NCBI GenBank assembly: GCA_026413225.1
Contig: CM048591.1
Span: forward strand, 72,938,052-73,002,051
Direction: 5' to 3'
Length of the DNA: 64,000 nucleotides
DNA from: Otis tarda
Taxonomy: Eukaryota > Chordata > Aves > Otidiformes > Otididae
Shown: piece after piece, positions 42,901 through 55,400 of the stretch
How the letters are laid out: each line of letters begins with the position of its first letter
Position numbering within the stretch: position 1 is the first letter of the stretch
Notes under the pieces: generated by a model
What the model was told of the DNA's origin: nothing
Databases searched by the model: none
What the model saw: the letters and a program-made list of their open reading frames with translations, nothing else
Made by a program: the position numbers and the translations under genes

Positions 42901-45900
42901 GTTTAGCAACTAGAAGCACTTGACAGATCCAAGCATAGATTCCCACTTAGGACAGCTCTTTCCTTCCTATTTGTTTTTCTAAAACCCAACTTCTCTATTT
43001 TTCAGAATGAATAGATGAAGCATTCATAATGGAAACAAACAAGGCTGAAGAATTTAAATCACAGCATTGATAACACCAGATCACCTTTTATGTAGAAGCT
43101 GATTTTTATGCAGTGCACTCCATTAACTATATTTACCACATTCATAGCTCTTTTCTCATAATCATTCCTCAATCTCACGCTGTTTATTAGTTTTATGTCT
43201 CTGTAGATTATATGGTCCTTTAATGCAATTCTGGTTCTTATATAACTCTCTACAACTTTATTATAAGAAAAAAAAAAAAGCCATTCAGATTTTACTGTGA
43301 GGGCAATGTTTCTGCCTGATACTCCGTTTATTGGAAAGGAATGGTCAAAAGATGGAGTTTCTTTGGTGCAGTGCATTAGCAGAGCTACAGATATATCACA
43401 GACTAAGTCTCAACGGCTAATGCCCTGTGGGCAAAAGGCTCTGAATTACTTGGTAAATTCATGCATAATAGATTTGAGGGACAAAGTCGAAAAGTTTCAA
43501 AATTAAATAGTGGGAAGCAAAAATATAGGAAGCAAAAGTCTCATTAATCAATAATCAGATGGTTATGTTCTACACCTTCAATAATATACTACTGCTTGGA
43601 TTAAGTCTGGACAGAAATCTATCAATTTCTTCCCTTTCCTTACCTTTTCTCATGAAAAACTATTTAGGTAAAAAAAAATATGTTGAGATATGCAGGGTTT
43701 TGTGTGGTTTGAGATGGATTTTTTTTCTCATGCCTAAGAGACAGGGCTGTCAAAGTGATTAAGGAACAGTCATTTCAATCTAGTCTCACATCTTTAGCGA
43801 ATACCTCCAGAACTGAGCCATAATCACAGACTCTTCTGTCAGATCCAACACGTCCTCTATTAATAAATAATTCATCCTACAATAAAGAAAGCAACGTTCT
43901 TTCTGGTAGTTTGAGCACTTACCCAGGAGGGGCCTACATCCAGCCAGCTAGTGTCAGCAACCAGGAAGTCCACCCTGAAGCTGAGAATCTCATGCAAATA
44001 GGACCAAATACAATACATTTCCATCAGATAAATAGTATCAATGAACACTGCTGGACAGGACTACTCAGAACACTTGTGGGAACACTCCCAAACAATCCTG
44101 CAGGTAATTTCACATACTCAAGAATAAGTAATTGGCTTTCAAGTTGATCAAAACTCAGATGCCAAGTATATACTGCATTCCATTAATTGTTGTTCCTATT
44201 CTTTTTCTTCCTCTGCACCGTAGTAATTTATACATCAGCATTACAATGGTTCCCTAGAGGTAGGCAGCTTACACTCCAGCTTACAACATTTCATTAGCAA
44301 TGTGCAACTCTGCTCAATTTTGTTGGCATCTGACTGCCCCCTTGCTAAACCTCTGTGCACATTTATTATTAGTTGAAGTTTGCTATTTTATTCGATTACT
44401 TCAAGGGTTTGAGCCCTACGGATAATCCTCTTGCAAACTGTTTCTGTAATGACACCTTCACTTCATTATATTAAATGCCAGAAACTGCATTTAAAACAGC
44501 ATTAGCCATATGACACATTCACATAGAGACTTGCAAGTTGACAAATGTTACAGAGGTGCATACTGTGGGGAAGAACGATCCCCCAGTTACACCCTTAGGA
44601 ATGTTCTTGCTGAAATGATAAACCATATTGCAGTGGTTGGTATCAAAGGAATCCTGCTTCTCTAAATATGTTAGGTACTTCAGCAAATAACTGTACATTC
44701 CTGGGAGGATCCATGACCATATTCTGCACCAATAGATGATTCCTGTCACTAGAACTTCAGGCTCATCATAAAGCACATAAGGGACTGACCTGACTAAGGT
44801 TCCCCTATGACTTCTTCCAATGTAAGCATCTTCTGACTTCTACTTTCTATGTAGAAGGTTTTTAATAAATAAATTTTGCTCCTTCTTGCACACAGTTGTT
44901 TAACTTAATTCATAGCATACACATGTATTACCTGCACTTTGTTTCTACACCTGTATCACTTTGGAAAGACGATGTTCTGGAAGAGAGCTGAGTGCTGATC
45001 TCATCAACCTACCACAGAGACAAAATTGCCTAAGGATTGTTGGAATAACTGAGACAATACTGTATTAGTTAGAGCTTGAAACTGGTCATAGTATTCACCA
45101 ACTCTGACACAAAACAACTTTTTAACAGAACAATTGAGAAAGCCTTGGCTTATGACAGCAAAGGGAGTATCTATATCGGTTTCAGAGTCAATTGTATCAC
45201 AAAAATTAAAATTCTTTCACCCACTATCAAGCCTGAAGTGATACTTTTTCTCAACAGCACAAACTTTACTGCACAAATCCCACAACGCATGTTGCGAACT
45301 CTTTAAGAGAGTGCTTTTACAAATCCTACTCAATATACTGACCAAACTCCTACCATGTAAGATTCTCACTATTAATTCCAAGCACTAAGATGTATTATTC
45401 CTCAATTAAATCCTGTTTGTATAATATGGTATAAAGTATTTAAATAACAAGCCATTGAACAGCATTTATGCAGGTGCTATCGGTAGACTCATGTAGAAAT
45501 CACGAGAGAGACATTCCTTGATTCCTACTGACATTTTATTGAGGTCATCTATGAGCAAGAACAGTGGTTTGTCTCAGTGATTCTATTTAATTGACTGATA
45601 AATCCTCAGGTGACAAAAGCAATTGTGCACAAACATATATCTTATCTTTCAGCAGCAAACTTCCATCTGTTACTGCTAGATGTGGCTTTATCAGTAAACA
45701 AAACTCCGGGTAGGTTTTCAATTGATTTCTCAACACATCACTGAAAGTAGGGCTTAGTAATGCTTATAGTTGAGAAAGCAGAACTACATACAACTGTTAT
45801 GGAATCATCGATGAAGAGTAAGATCACGTGCCTTACAACTCTGGGAAACTTATTCCCTTTGGCTTAAATAAAAGTAGATACACATCATGGTTTTGCATAT

Positions 45901-48900
45901 TTCCTTACACTAGATGCCTAGTTCTTTTGCTAGCTTAAAATCGGAGGACTCCACACTATTTCCATAATGGCCAGCTACCAGGAGCTGTGTTGGTCACATG
46001 GCATCCTAGAAAGACCAGAACAAAAACTTCAGAAGAGATCAGTGGGTATGGAATCTCCTGTTGCACATACTATCTGACTTATCTTAACTAGCTCAGAATT
46101 ACTCAGTTGAGAACTAGAAGGACTAAACAACCATTCTATGGAGGGGTTGATGTGAGCTATTCTACTGTTTCCAGGTATGTTCCTAGTCTGCTTCCACTCA
46201 AACCAATGATTAAACTTCCCATGGCAGAAGAACTGAGCTGTAGCACAGGATTTTAGCAGATGGGTTTTTAAAATTTGTTTTGCTTAATGCAAGGACACTG
46301 CTTGTTTTGTTTCCATAGAAAAGCATAGCTAAGGAAAGTGATTTAAAGGAGGCTTTGGTCAATGGCAGCTGACAGACTGAATTCAGGTGCTGTTTGCTGT
46401 TCAAGTCACACGGTATATTTATACTGGTTGAACTTTCATAACTAAAAAACTTTCAATAAGAGGCTACTAAGAAGACTAGAGAGGAAGGAAAAGAAATATG
46501 GACGTTTTCTAAGATTAGAAGGCTCCAAGACTTCTAATAAAACAGCTTACGTGTTTCCTCATCAAGGCCAAGAGCTAAAGGCAAGAGAAATTTTTGTCCA
46601 CATCAAACAAACAAATTTTTGTCCACAAGCTGTATCCTCTTACGAGGAACATATGGAGGAAGATAGAAAATTACCTTTGGTTGACGATAATCATATCACC
46701 TGATGCACTTCAGGTATATAAAGCATAACCAAAGCATATAAGAATTCGGAAAGTGAATTTGCTTTACACACTAAAAATATCCTCTATCAGTGACCTTGTA
46801 ACTTTATCTGTATTTTCTTTCTCCTTTCTTACTCCTCCCACCCCTTCTGCTTTTCCCAATACAGACCAAAATTAACTTGGTGTTTGAAATCCCAGTGTGA
46901 CATATTAATGGCAAGCCAATTTATACAGAGTAGCAAACCAAAAGTCAAAGAGAAAATGGCATGCAACCAGTAAGGCTCACATTTTAATGAGAAAATTGCA
47001 GGTTGCACATGAAACAGGTATAAATCAATGTCAAGAACTAACATTCTGCTTCTGTAAATGACTCAACATTTCTGACCATTTATAAAACACCGCTTGACCT
47101 TTGTCTCTATGCATTGTTGTCAATGGTAGACTGGAAATTATTTGCTATTTTGACACAAGGAAAGAGGGAAACAACGTATATTAAGATGGATATGCAGGTT
47201 AGTGTTAAAATGTCAGAGCCTATTAATAGACATGTCAAACAGCAGTATTACTTCAGACACCGAGTGTTGTGACAATAGCTTAATGGAGCTTATCCCTTGT
47301 ATCAGTCATTACAACCACATTGTGCCTTCACCTGAACAGTCAACAAAGTTTTCTGGCTGGTGTGGCTCATTTGCAGAAAAAGAACACTTACCGTTACCAC
47401 ATGGTTACTCTTACATTGTGAAGACAAAATGTTGTGGTGCTTATAATCAATAATCTCAAAAACATCAAAAATTCAAAATTGTAACTTAGTGAAGGCATTT
47501 TACAAAAGTGCTTTAAAGCAATGCTTGAGTTAAGCCCAAATATAGTTTTCAGTCTATGTAGAAGAGAAAATTGTCTGGAATCAGTACCAAGGTCGTGTGG
47601 TGACTGTAGTGACTTCACAAAACAAGTTGGGTAGTTGTAGATGAAGAAATGAAGGACGTGTCAGCTGAAAATAACAGCATTTTTCATAGGGCAGCTAGAT
47701 TGCATCTTTTATTGTGATTTTGTAATCATATACTGGTCCATAACATCAGATTCTGAAATTGTTTTGCTGAATTATGAAAACAAACTGACAGTGTCAAACT
47801 ATAAGGTAAAGAACATGGTGTTCAGCTGTGGATTGTTTTTGTCTGTTCCAGCTTGTCCAATTTTTCCCTTCCCTTAACTATCTTAGCTTTTTAATATCTA
47901 CCTGATTTAAAGAGTGTTTGAGGGAAAAGCCTCTCATGGAGAGCTGAATGAGGAAGCATAGAATGAGTTTAGTATGGGATTCTGGGAGAACTAAATTAGT
48001 GAAAGGACAAGAAGACTGCTAAGTTCATGAGTTGACAAAGTGAGTCAGGGGAGAAAAAAAAAAAAAAAAAAAAAAAACAAACCACAAAATACTAGTTGGC
48101 AATAGTGAAAAGAAAGACAGCCCAGTATTTCAGAGGCTATTTCTTAGCTTCTAGGTCCGATGTGAAAAACCCATACATCCTAGTTACTAGGTGTAGACCT
48201 GAACATTTCTTTTTTTAAACATTACGTATTTAATTTAAACAAACTCCGGTAGAACCTTACAAGATTCTGCTTTCCCCTGGCTACTGAAACACACAAAAAA
48301 TCCTTCTCTTTTGGCATATTGCAGTAGATGTATTGCAGGTACAATGAAAATATTAATAATTTCTAACAGCTTCTCAAAAATAAAACAGTAAAGACTGTTT
48401 TAATGTTTCCCCTGTTGCATGTAATACCAAGAGACCAGTGAAAAAGAACATATTTTCATGAAGTATATTGCTGTTTCAGAACTATCTGTTCTTTAACGTA
48501 GAACTGATAATTATTCACCAATAGGATAAACACTAAAGCTGCAGTTTCAAAGTGGTTAATATTGCTATTCAAAAGCTACAATACAGTGTAGGGGAAAAAA
48601 TATATGAAATGATGAGAATAATTAAAAATGGAAGTTATCAGGCTTGAATATGTTGAATTAGTAATAATATTGAATTATGTTCCTTAGGTAGAATTTTTAA
48701 AGGGGAAAGTAGAATTTTTTAGAAAAATATCTTAATCTGAAATCACATACCACAGTTTAAATCCAAAAGATTTTTCTTGTCATCCTGTTAATTTTTAAAC
48801 CCATTTTTGGTTCAAAAACTGAACTGTAAAATCCATTATTTGCCCTATGGTGTTTGAAACTGACATTAAATTCCACCAGTACCATAGAAAATTGGGAAAC

Positions 48901-49108
48901 AATTGTCCTGCCAGACAAAAGATAAACTTACTTCTTCTTAAGTTTCAGTATCCTTAAAACACACTTATTTGTGACTCCTTATTATTAGCCAGAGAGTACT
49001 AAAAAAAAAGGCAATGAAACCCTAAGAATACTAGAGACCTGATTAAACATCCTAATTATTGTTAAAGGGACTTTCTACTTTTCAACCACTGACTTCCGCA
49101 TCTGTAGT
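39975..49108. other. Long non-coding stretch without recognised genes
   Basis: About 9 kb of AT-rich DNA. It contains A runs near 42212-42226 and 43268-43279 and an A24 run at 48054-48077. No open frame exceeds about 105 codons and none shows a known motif. No CR1, LTR, tRNA or rRNA sequence was recognised. Confidence 0.5.
48054..48077. repeat. Homopolymer A24
   Basis: A 24-A run after GTCAGGGGAG. It could be a retrocopy tail, but no parent gene body was recognised upstream, so it is called only a simple repeat. Confidence 0.9.
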
Positions 49109-49113
49109 AGGAC

Positions 49114-49743
49114 TGTAAGAGACTGTGTCAAATATTTGTCTCAACATTATTGAAACGTCAAACCACCACTTAAGCAATGGAACATCAGTTAAACCATAGG
49201 CCCGTTATCTTGCAAGCCAATTCCTGATCTCTTCCAAGCCAGTCAAACCACGGGACTAGAGGCTTCCGGTTTTAAAGACAATGAATATGCAATAAGACAA
49301 CGATAAAAGGACAGAAACAACCAACATCAAAAAGGAAACCATCATCAAAAGAACCATCATCAACAGAACCATCATTGAAGCAACATTGGAACCAACATCG
49401 ACGGAACCAACATCGGAACCGACATCAGACGGAACATTCTCCCACCAAGTGAACTGGACTGTTGGGACGCCGCAGCTCCGTGGTGGTAGCTATTGCAACG
49501 AAACTCTTTTCCCTCTTTCCTTTCTTTCTCTCATTCTCTTGCATTTGCAAACTTGTTGTTGGGCAAATAAAGTTACCTGGAGCTTGACTCCATTTTGAGT
49601 CTTAATTCTGTTCCCGAGAATACGAGCAAAACCACGCTCTGGTGTGTGAGAGATTGGTCTAGCCGCCCCTAGACTCCCAGACTCATCTGAGGTCGGCTAG
49701 AACACAAGGGGGCCTTCCTCTCATCCAGAATTGGAGCGTGACA
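49114..49743 (+). mobile_element. Solo LTR, second copy of the LTR F family (LTR G)
   Basis: A 630-bp LTR, TGTAAGAGACTGTGTC...GAGCGTGACA, bounded by a perfect 5-bp duplication AGGAC (49109-49113 and 49744-49748). It shares the family blocks of LTR F: AAACCATAGG, ATAAAAGGACAGAAAC, GGACTGTTGGGAC, AATAAAGTTACCTGG (poly(A) signal at 49566-49571), ATTTTGAGTCTTAAT, GAGGTCGGCTAGAACACAAG. It lacks about 150-200 bp of the U3 of LTR F but has an expanded tandem repeat after the TATA region. No internal retroviral DNA. Confidence 0.95.
49318..49436 (+). repeat. Tandem repeat within LTR G
   Basis: About eight degenerate 12-16 bp units of the form AACCAACATCGG / AACCATCATCAAAAG. The matching place in LTR F (about 39537-39572) has only about three units. 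A plus-strand frame across it repeats Glu-Pro-Thr-Ser, which simply reflects the repeat. It lies between the TATA-like ATAAAAGG and the poly(A) signal, so probably in the transcribed 5' part (R). Confidence 0.88.
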
Positions 49744-49748
49744 AGGAC

Positions 49749-50211
49749 ACAGCTCAAGAGTGTTCATGTATTGCTCTAGAAGAAAGCTCATAACTCACAG
49801 AGCTTAGAGAGGTCATGTTTAAAAAGATATTATTGATTAATTAGCATATGTACATGTGTTTATATAGCATATAAATAAAAAATATGAAAAGTGAAGGAAG
49901 ATGCCACTTCTTGTCTGAACTCCTCTGTCTCATTTTCATCTGTTCATTAAAATGTTTGTACTGTGGGGCAGGGATGGGTTCTTCGCAATGGTACCTGGCA
50001 CAAGGGCAAGAGACAGCAGCATCAGCTGAAACTAGAGACACTCTAGTGTCAGGCTGGACAGAAGGAGAAAACTCCTGCCAGGAGGATCAGCAGGCAGAAG
50101 AGTAGGTTGCTCAACCTGAGCATTTTTCTAGGGGTGATTAGACAAAACCTTAAAAACCTCGTTTCATCAGTACCAGCACCTGACTCTGCTTTGAGACAGT
50201 AGTTGAAAAAC
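49749..50211. other. Non-coding stretch
   Basis: No gene recognised. Two short overlapping frames on opposite strands near 49841-50105 have no motif. Confidence 0.4.
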
Positions 50212-50262
50212 AACCTTCCCAAGGACCCTTCTAACCTGAGTTATGCTATGGTCCTATGATTA
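50212..50262 (+). repeat. Diverged CR1 3' tail
   Basis: CCCAAGGACCCTTCTAACCTG followed by ATGCTATGGTCCTATGATTA resembles the CR1 end (GAAGGTCCCTTCCAACC...ATTCTATGATTCTATG) with many changes. Only about 50 bp is recognisable. Confidence 0.55.
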
Positions 50263-51876
50263 TATGGAGTAAGCAGGTCATTAACACAACACCAAAAAGG
50301 CTTAACTTCAGTAATTCTCTCCAAAAAAAAAGAGTAAGCCAACTGCTAATTGTTTGTCCTCTCTAGGAAATCTGCATATCAAGAGTCTACTATTTCACTT
50401 CTCATTAGTGTTCAGACAAAATCACACATTCTTGGGCAAATCCCAAGGATGGAAGTGTGAACATAAGTTTCCACAATTACGATTAAGACAATGAAGCTTC
50501 CAACTTACTTTCTCAGTTGATGAAGTTTATAATCATTTCATCATCATTTCATTTCAGTAAGAAATGGCACTAATACTAAGCTTGCCTTTTGGTAAGACTA
50601 AAACATAATTTCTGGGTGAAGAGCAGCTTAAATGAATTCAGGTAATTAACAATGAAAAAGGTTGCAAGAGGCCGGGCAGGTTAAATTTGCAGGAGCTACA
50701 TTTGAATTCAGATATTTTCCATCGTTTGAAAGAAGTTTCTCATGCAATAATTTTCTTTTAGTCCTCATAGCTGTCACTGTATTTAGAAATAAACAAGTGT
50801 TATGGTGCAGTATTTCCCTGTGACTTCACTAAGCTTCATGGTAGGCAAGCACAGTAATAATTAATGTAATGGGAAATGATGTTTATTGTGGATGTGGAAG
50901 ATGCTCTTTTTTTTTTTCTTTCAGTAAAAAAAAAACAGATCTAAGTAAAATGCTGAAAGAGAGATGTTTTGCAAGACTGTGGTCTCCTTTGTTCTGACCC
51001 AGAACTCATAAAGGAGTGCTTTCTTGCTCAGATTAAGTTATTTCCATGTCTCTATTTGGTTGTGCATGCAAAATTGGAGACAAAACTACCTCTCTTGTTG
51101 CAGCCCAGAAAACATGAGTTTTGGCACGACTAAGGTTTGTACTGCCAGGACAGGGTGTCAGGACACCTCTAGCCTTGTCTTGACCTGAGCTGTTTTAGCT
51201 TTTTTAGCTGAGACAGCAGGTGTCAAGCAGTTAGGTAACTATGAACTAGATTGGGTTTAGTTATTACTTGGTTTATAAGGATAACGAGTAGTTCTTCTGT
51301 GTGGGCTGAACTGTCTGTGACTATAGACTAAAACTTCACCTGGCAGAGTACAGAGACAGGACCAGAGGGCCCAGCCTATAAGCACTGTGGTCACCAAAGG
51401 GGTACAGCCTCATGTTTTTCAAGTAAAGCCAGTTTTGTAAATGACAAACAGAAACAGAAAGATTGAACAACTGGGAACCAACAGAAAAATGCACAAAACC
51501 AACCAACAGACCAAAAATGTCCAAGCAGATTTTGCTAAGAAAGTGATAAAAATAAACCCTAGTGGGCCCAAAACTAAGAAGAAAGAAGTCCCCATCACTA
51601 GATCACGGTGAGGAACCTCAGATGCTGACAACTTACCAGAAGCCCCACTTCACAGTTCCCCGACTTCACATTGCACCCAGAGATATCTGTATCCTGGGGA
51701 GCATGTGAAGGGAAAGAAAAGCCTCAGTGCAACAGGCTACATTCTAAGAGAGTTTCCCTTATAATGGTTTTTAACCATACTGTTGCTATTGGCGTATTTT
51801 TTTTTGTATTAAATAGATAATTTAGACTTCGAATGTCAATATTTTTGTTGGGTCCTGCTGCATTGTCCTTCCAGCA
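50263..51876. other. Non-coding stretch without recognised genes
   Basis: AT-rich DNA with a T/A-rich patch at about 50908-50936. A segment near 50630-50720 (GGTAATTAACAATGAAAAAGG and neighbours) has a homeobox/SOX-motif look but no other evidence. No gene recognised. Confidence 0.4.
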
Positions 51877-52022
51877 GGTCCCTGGAAACGTTCAAGGCCA
51901 GGTTGGATGAGGCTCTGAGCAACCTGATCTAGTCAAAATGTCCCTGCTCCTTGCAGGGGAATTGGACTGGATAACCTTTGAAGGTCCCTTCCAACCCTAA
52001 CCATTCAATGATTCTATGATGC
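51877..52022 (+). repeat. CR1 3' end
   Basis: Begins GGTCCCTGGAAACGTTCAAG, continues through GATGAGGCTCTGAGCAACCT and TTGAAGGTCCCTTCCAACCC, and ends in the CR1 octamer tail CATTCAATGATTCTATGATG. It is a strongly 5'-truncated insertion that ends about 10 bp from a CR1 endonuclease fragment on the opposite strand. Confidence 0.93.
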
Positions 52023-52031
52023 TATATAGAG

Positions 52032-52480
52032 GTTGTTAAAGTCTCCCACGAGGACCAGGGCCAGTGAACATGAGGCTTCTTACAAATATTTGAAGACTCC
52101 ATGTCTTCTTTCTTGTACCTGATCAAGAGGTGTACAACAGCATATGTGCTGATGCCCCATAGCTTTCACCCAAAGCTCTCAACTAACTCCTGACCCATCC
52201 CAAGGCAGAGCTCCATGTGGTTCAGGTGCTCTCCCACACAGAGGGTCAGTTCCCCTCGTCACCTTCCCAGACTGGCCTGCCTGAGAAGCCTGTATCCCTC
52301 CATCACAGGACTGCAGTCATGTGTGTTTTCAACCCGTGTCCCTGTGATCTCAGTGAGGTCAAGGCCCTGTAAGTGCACAAAGACTTCTCACTTCTCCTGT
52401 TCATGCACTGTGCTGGGTGGATTTGTGCAGGGGCATTTCAGACCAACACCCAAGCATGCTGTTCCCCAGAAGAAGCTTGA
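52032..52480 (-). repeat. CR1 LINE fragment, endonuclease domain (broken)
   Basis: On the minus strand it reads LGNSMLGCWSEMPLHKS near the 5' side, a LINE tyrosine/DNA-binding endonuclease region with many stops (for example HRDTG where intact copies have an ITETWW block, GRAPEPHGALP where intact copies have a REQLE block), ending ALVLVGDFN at about 52050-52032. GDFN is a core endonuclease motif. The frame is shifted several times. Weaker homology may extend somewhat beyond 52480. Confidence 0.78.
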
Positions 52481-55400
52481 GAGCCTTCTCCATCAGGCAT
52501 TCTGCTGGTATCTCCTTCTTTAAGTGCCTTAGTTTGAAGGGATTCCACTTCAGTTTTGTTTCATTGATTTCTATGTCTTTTCTATTCCCATCACTCTGGA
52601 CGCCTGGCTCACCCATCCTGTCCCCAAATTCCTTACATATCCTTTATGGAATCACTCCCTCTCCTGTTATTTCTAGTTTAAGGCTCTCCTCTACTCATCT
52701 GGCCAGACTGTTGGCAAAGATACTCCACAGTAGGGAAAACAGCACAAATTACTTACTTTCATCCAAAGGTATCTTAAGTTTCTACATTCAGAGATCATCT
52801 TGTGCCATGCATTTACATTCATACTTTCTCACCTATAGCTGCAGCAGAGCCTTGTATAATTGGTTATAAAATGCAGTAAATTGGTTAAAATTCAGCTTGG
52901 AGCTGAAATGATTTGCTACAGGGGTGTAGCCTTGGCAGTTAAAGCAGAATTCAGTTAAGTAATAGGAAATCTCCAAGCAGCACGAATCTTTAAGATGAAA
53001 TAACACATATGGAAAACCTGCAGGTGTTTAATCTTTTAGCTAGGTGTACCCGGACACATGTAACAATACTTAGAAAACAAATAACAGCAATAATAACAAC
53101 AACAGTAATAATATTCCTGTTTAGGAAAAAGAAAGTGGAGAAGAGAAAAGATGATCTGGCTGAAAATGCATGGGTATGTGTTTGGCAACATCCTCCCCAT
53201 TCATCGATCCATTTGGAAATATGTTTCCAAAATTATAATGAAGAAAAGGTAAAGAAGTAATGGCAACTGAAGAATTGTCTGAATTAAATAATAATGCACA
53301 TCTTATATTCAGAAAGGCCAGAACTCCTCTGAACTGATTTTTACTTCATTGCTACCGATTAAAAAATAAAAAAATTTAGAGGGAGAACTTTACACACAGT
53401 GAGCTTCTCTTACAAAAGTATCTATGGTTATCTGGAAACACAAACTGAGAAAGAAAACTATACCAAAAGTTCTATTAGGTTTAAATAAACAGATATATGA
53501 TTCAATTTATTCTGGAAAATAAATATTGCTGTCCTAGAAACATGTCCCACATTCAGACAGGAGGTACACATCTTTACCATGGAGTCACATTGTACCTTGA
53601 TCCCTTTGTAAGGTCTTTACAAAATGCAGCGTTTTTTCTAAGAAAAATGTGAAAGGTAGTGTTGAGGAAATATAGGTTAATGTTTCTGCATTTCTTTCCC
53701 ACTTCCCTCACAAACCTTGTAAAATTTACTTTCATATATTAGAATACCCTAGATTGTTTAACAACATCTTTAAAAAAGTATTCTGACTGAATCCTTGTTA
53801 TGAGATGTCCATGTTTTAAGTTCATTGCATGAACATATAGGCTCAAAGTTTGGCAGCAGCTAGCATCTCAAAACAAGAGTGAAAAGGGGGATCTAGTGGC
53901 ACCTTTGTTACAGGCATAACCCAAGGAACAAACTGAGTCACCCCACATGCCACCTCTGCTAGCAGCTGGACACACACCATGCAAATGCTTTATTGCACAT
54001 CACTTCTAGGCTGCCCCATCACCTAGATAGCTGCAAGGGCTTGGACGACCCCAATGCATCCTCCACAGTGGTGGTGATGTCTTCCTCCATCCAGACTGCT
54101 ATTCCATCTCTTCATTAATTGTAATTCCCACAGTAATAGAAAGTACTTTCCAGTTTGGCTGGGGGAAATGTGCTATAGGAAGTAATGCATTTGCAAAAAC
54201 GAATGCAAACTTTCCCTGAGAAGACATTTACACAAAGATAAAGTGTCATTGTGCTTTTCCTGAGAAAGGACATAAAGTTTCCACTTAATAATCTGTTAAT
54301 TCAAGGAAGAGTTAAACTCTATTTCTAAGTTTTAGCCTGTGAATGTTTTTTTTCCAGATAGAATAACTAGTATGTTTGTAACAAAAATGTGCTTTTAGTT
54401 CAATTATCATACTAGTAATGGGAAAAAAAAAGAAATCCTAAATCCTCATGGAATTTTTATTTTTTGACATAACAACATAATTAGAGTCACCTCATGCCTG
54501 TGATTTCCCAGTCAAATAACGCAGGAAACAATTACTCTACAAACTCTGAGTCTCCAGTTTCTCTGCTGGTAATTCCCTGACAGGGAAAAGGAAAAAAAAA
54601 TGCATTTACCAATAGCCCAAGATCAGGCAATATGGTAGTGTCAGACAGTTTTACTTTGCTAGGATGACAGCCTTTTAAAAATACTGATAATTGCACAGTA
54701 ATGCTTTTTGATTGAACAGGCCATAATTCAGCACATCTCTGTCTTGAGATTTTCCTGTTTAATTCATTTGCTGTACCTACCGAAAATAGTTTGAATATTG
54801 TTCTACATTGTCTCTCCTGGAAGATGTTGAGTCCATCTTCATAGATGGGGCAAAATTCAGCAACTGGAATTGTTTAGTCTTGGATAGTGAAGACTTGGAG
54901 CTGCACTGGAGCTTTATTTGCTGAGGAGAGCTGTCAGAGTTCGCAGGTTGGAAGGCACAATTTCTTCTGCTCAACATGCTGGGTGTACTGAAGTGTATAC
55001 GAGTACTCACAGATTTCTACTATTCATCACAAAAATAGCCATTTGGATATACCAAATTTAAATAACTGGAAGAGCCAGTTTGTGATTGTGATTTCCCATA
55101 GTGAAATAAAAAAAAAAAAAAGCCAAAAAAGAAGGAAAGGTCCTCAGGTTAAATCTGCAAAAGGGCTAAAATCCTAAATACAAATCAGGATACCTAAAGT
55201 CTTGGCTTAGGAGTTATGTACACATTTTGAAAAAAAGAAATTCCCAAGTCCCTGCATGTAAAAGTTGCAGCATTAGCAGGGCCGATTATCACCATCTTTA
55301 GGATCCAGCTTGACATTGACTGGCTTTATTACTTCTTTACTTTACCTTCCCTGAAAGGCTTTTTAACCACAAGCAGTACCATATAGAAAGAGAATTAGTA

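Noticed and set aside
43911-44147. Possible exon (MSTYPGGAYIQP...)
   Set aside because: No domain, no convincing splice framing and no family resemblance; the length is expected by chance.
48054-48077. Processed pseudogene tail
   Set aside because: There is no recognisable gene body or flanking duplication upstream of the A24 run.
49318-49436. CRISPR-like array
   Set aside because: Units are directly abutting, degenerate and inside an LTR of a bird genome; there are no spacers.
49386-49598. Glu-Pro-Thr-Ser repeat protein
   Set aside because: The frame only translates the short tandem repeat of LTR G and runs on into U5.
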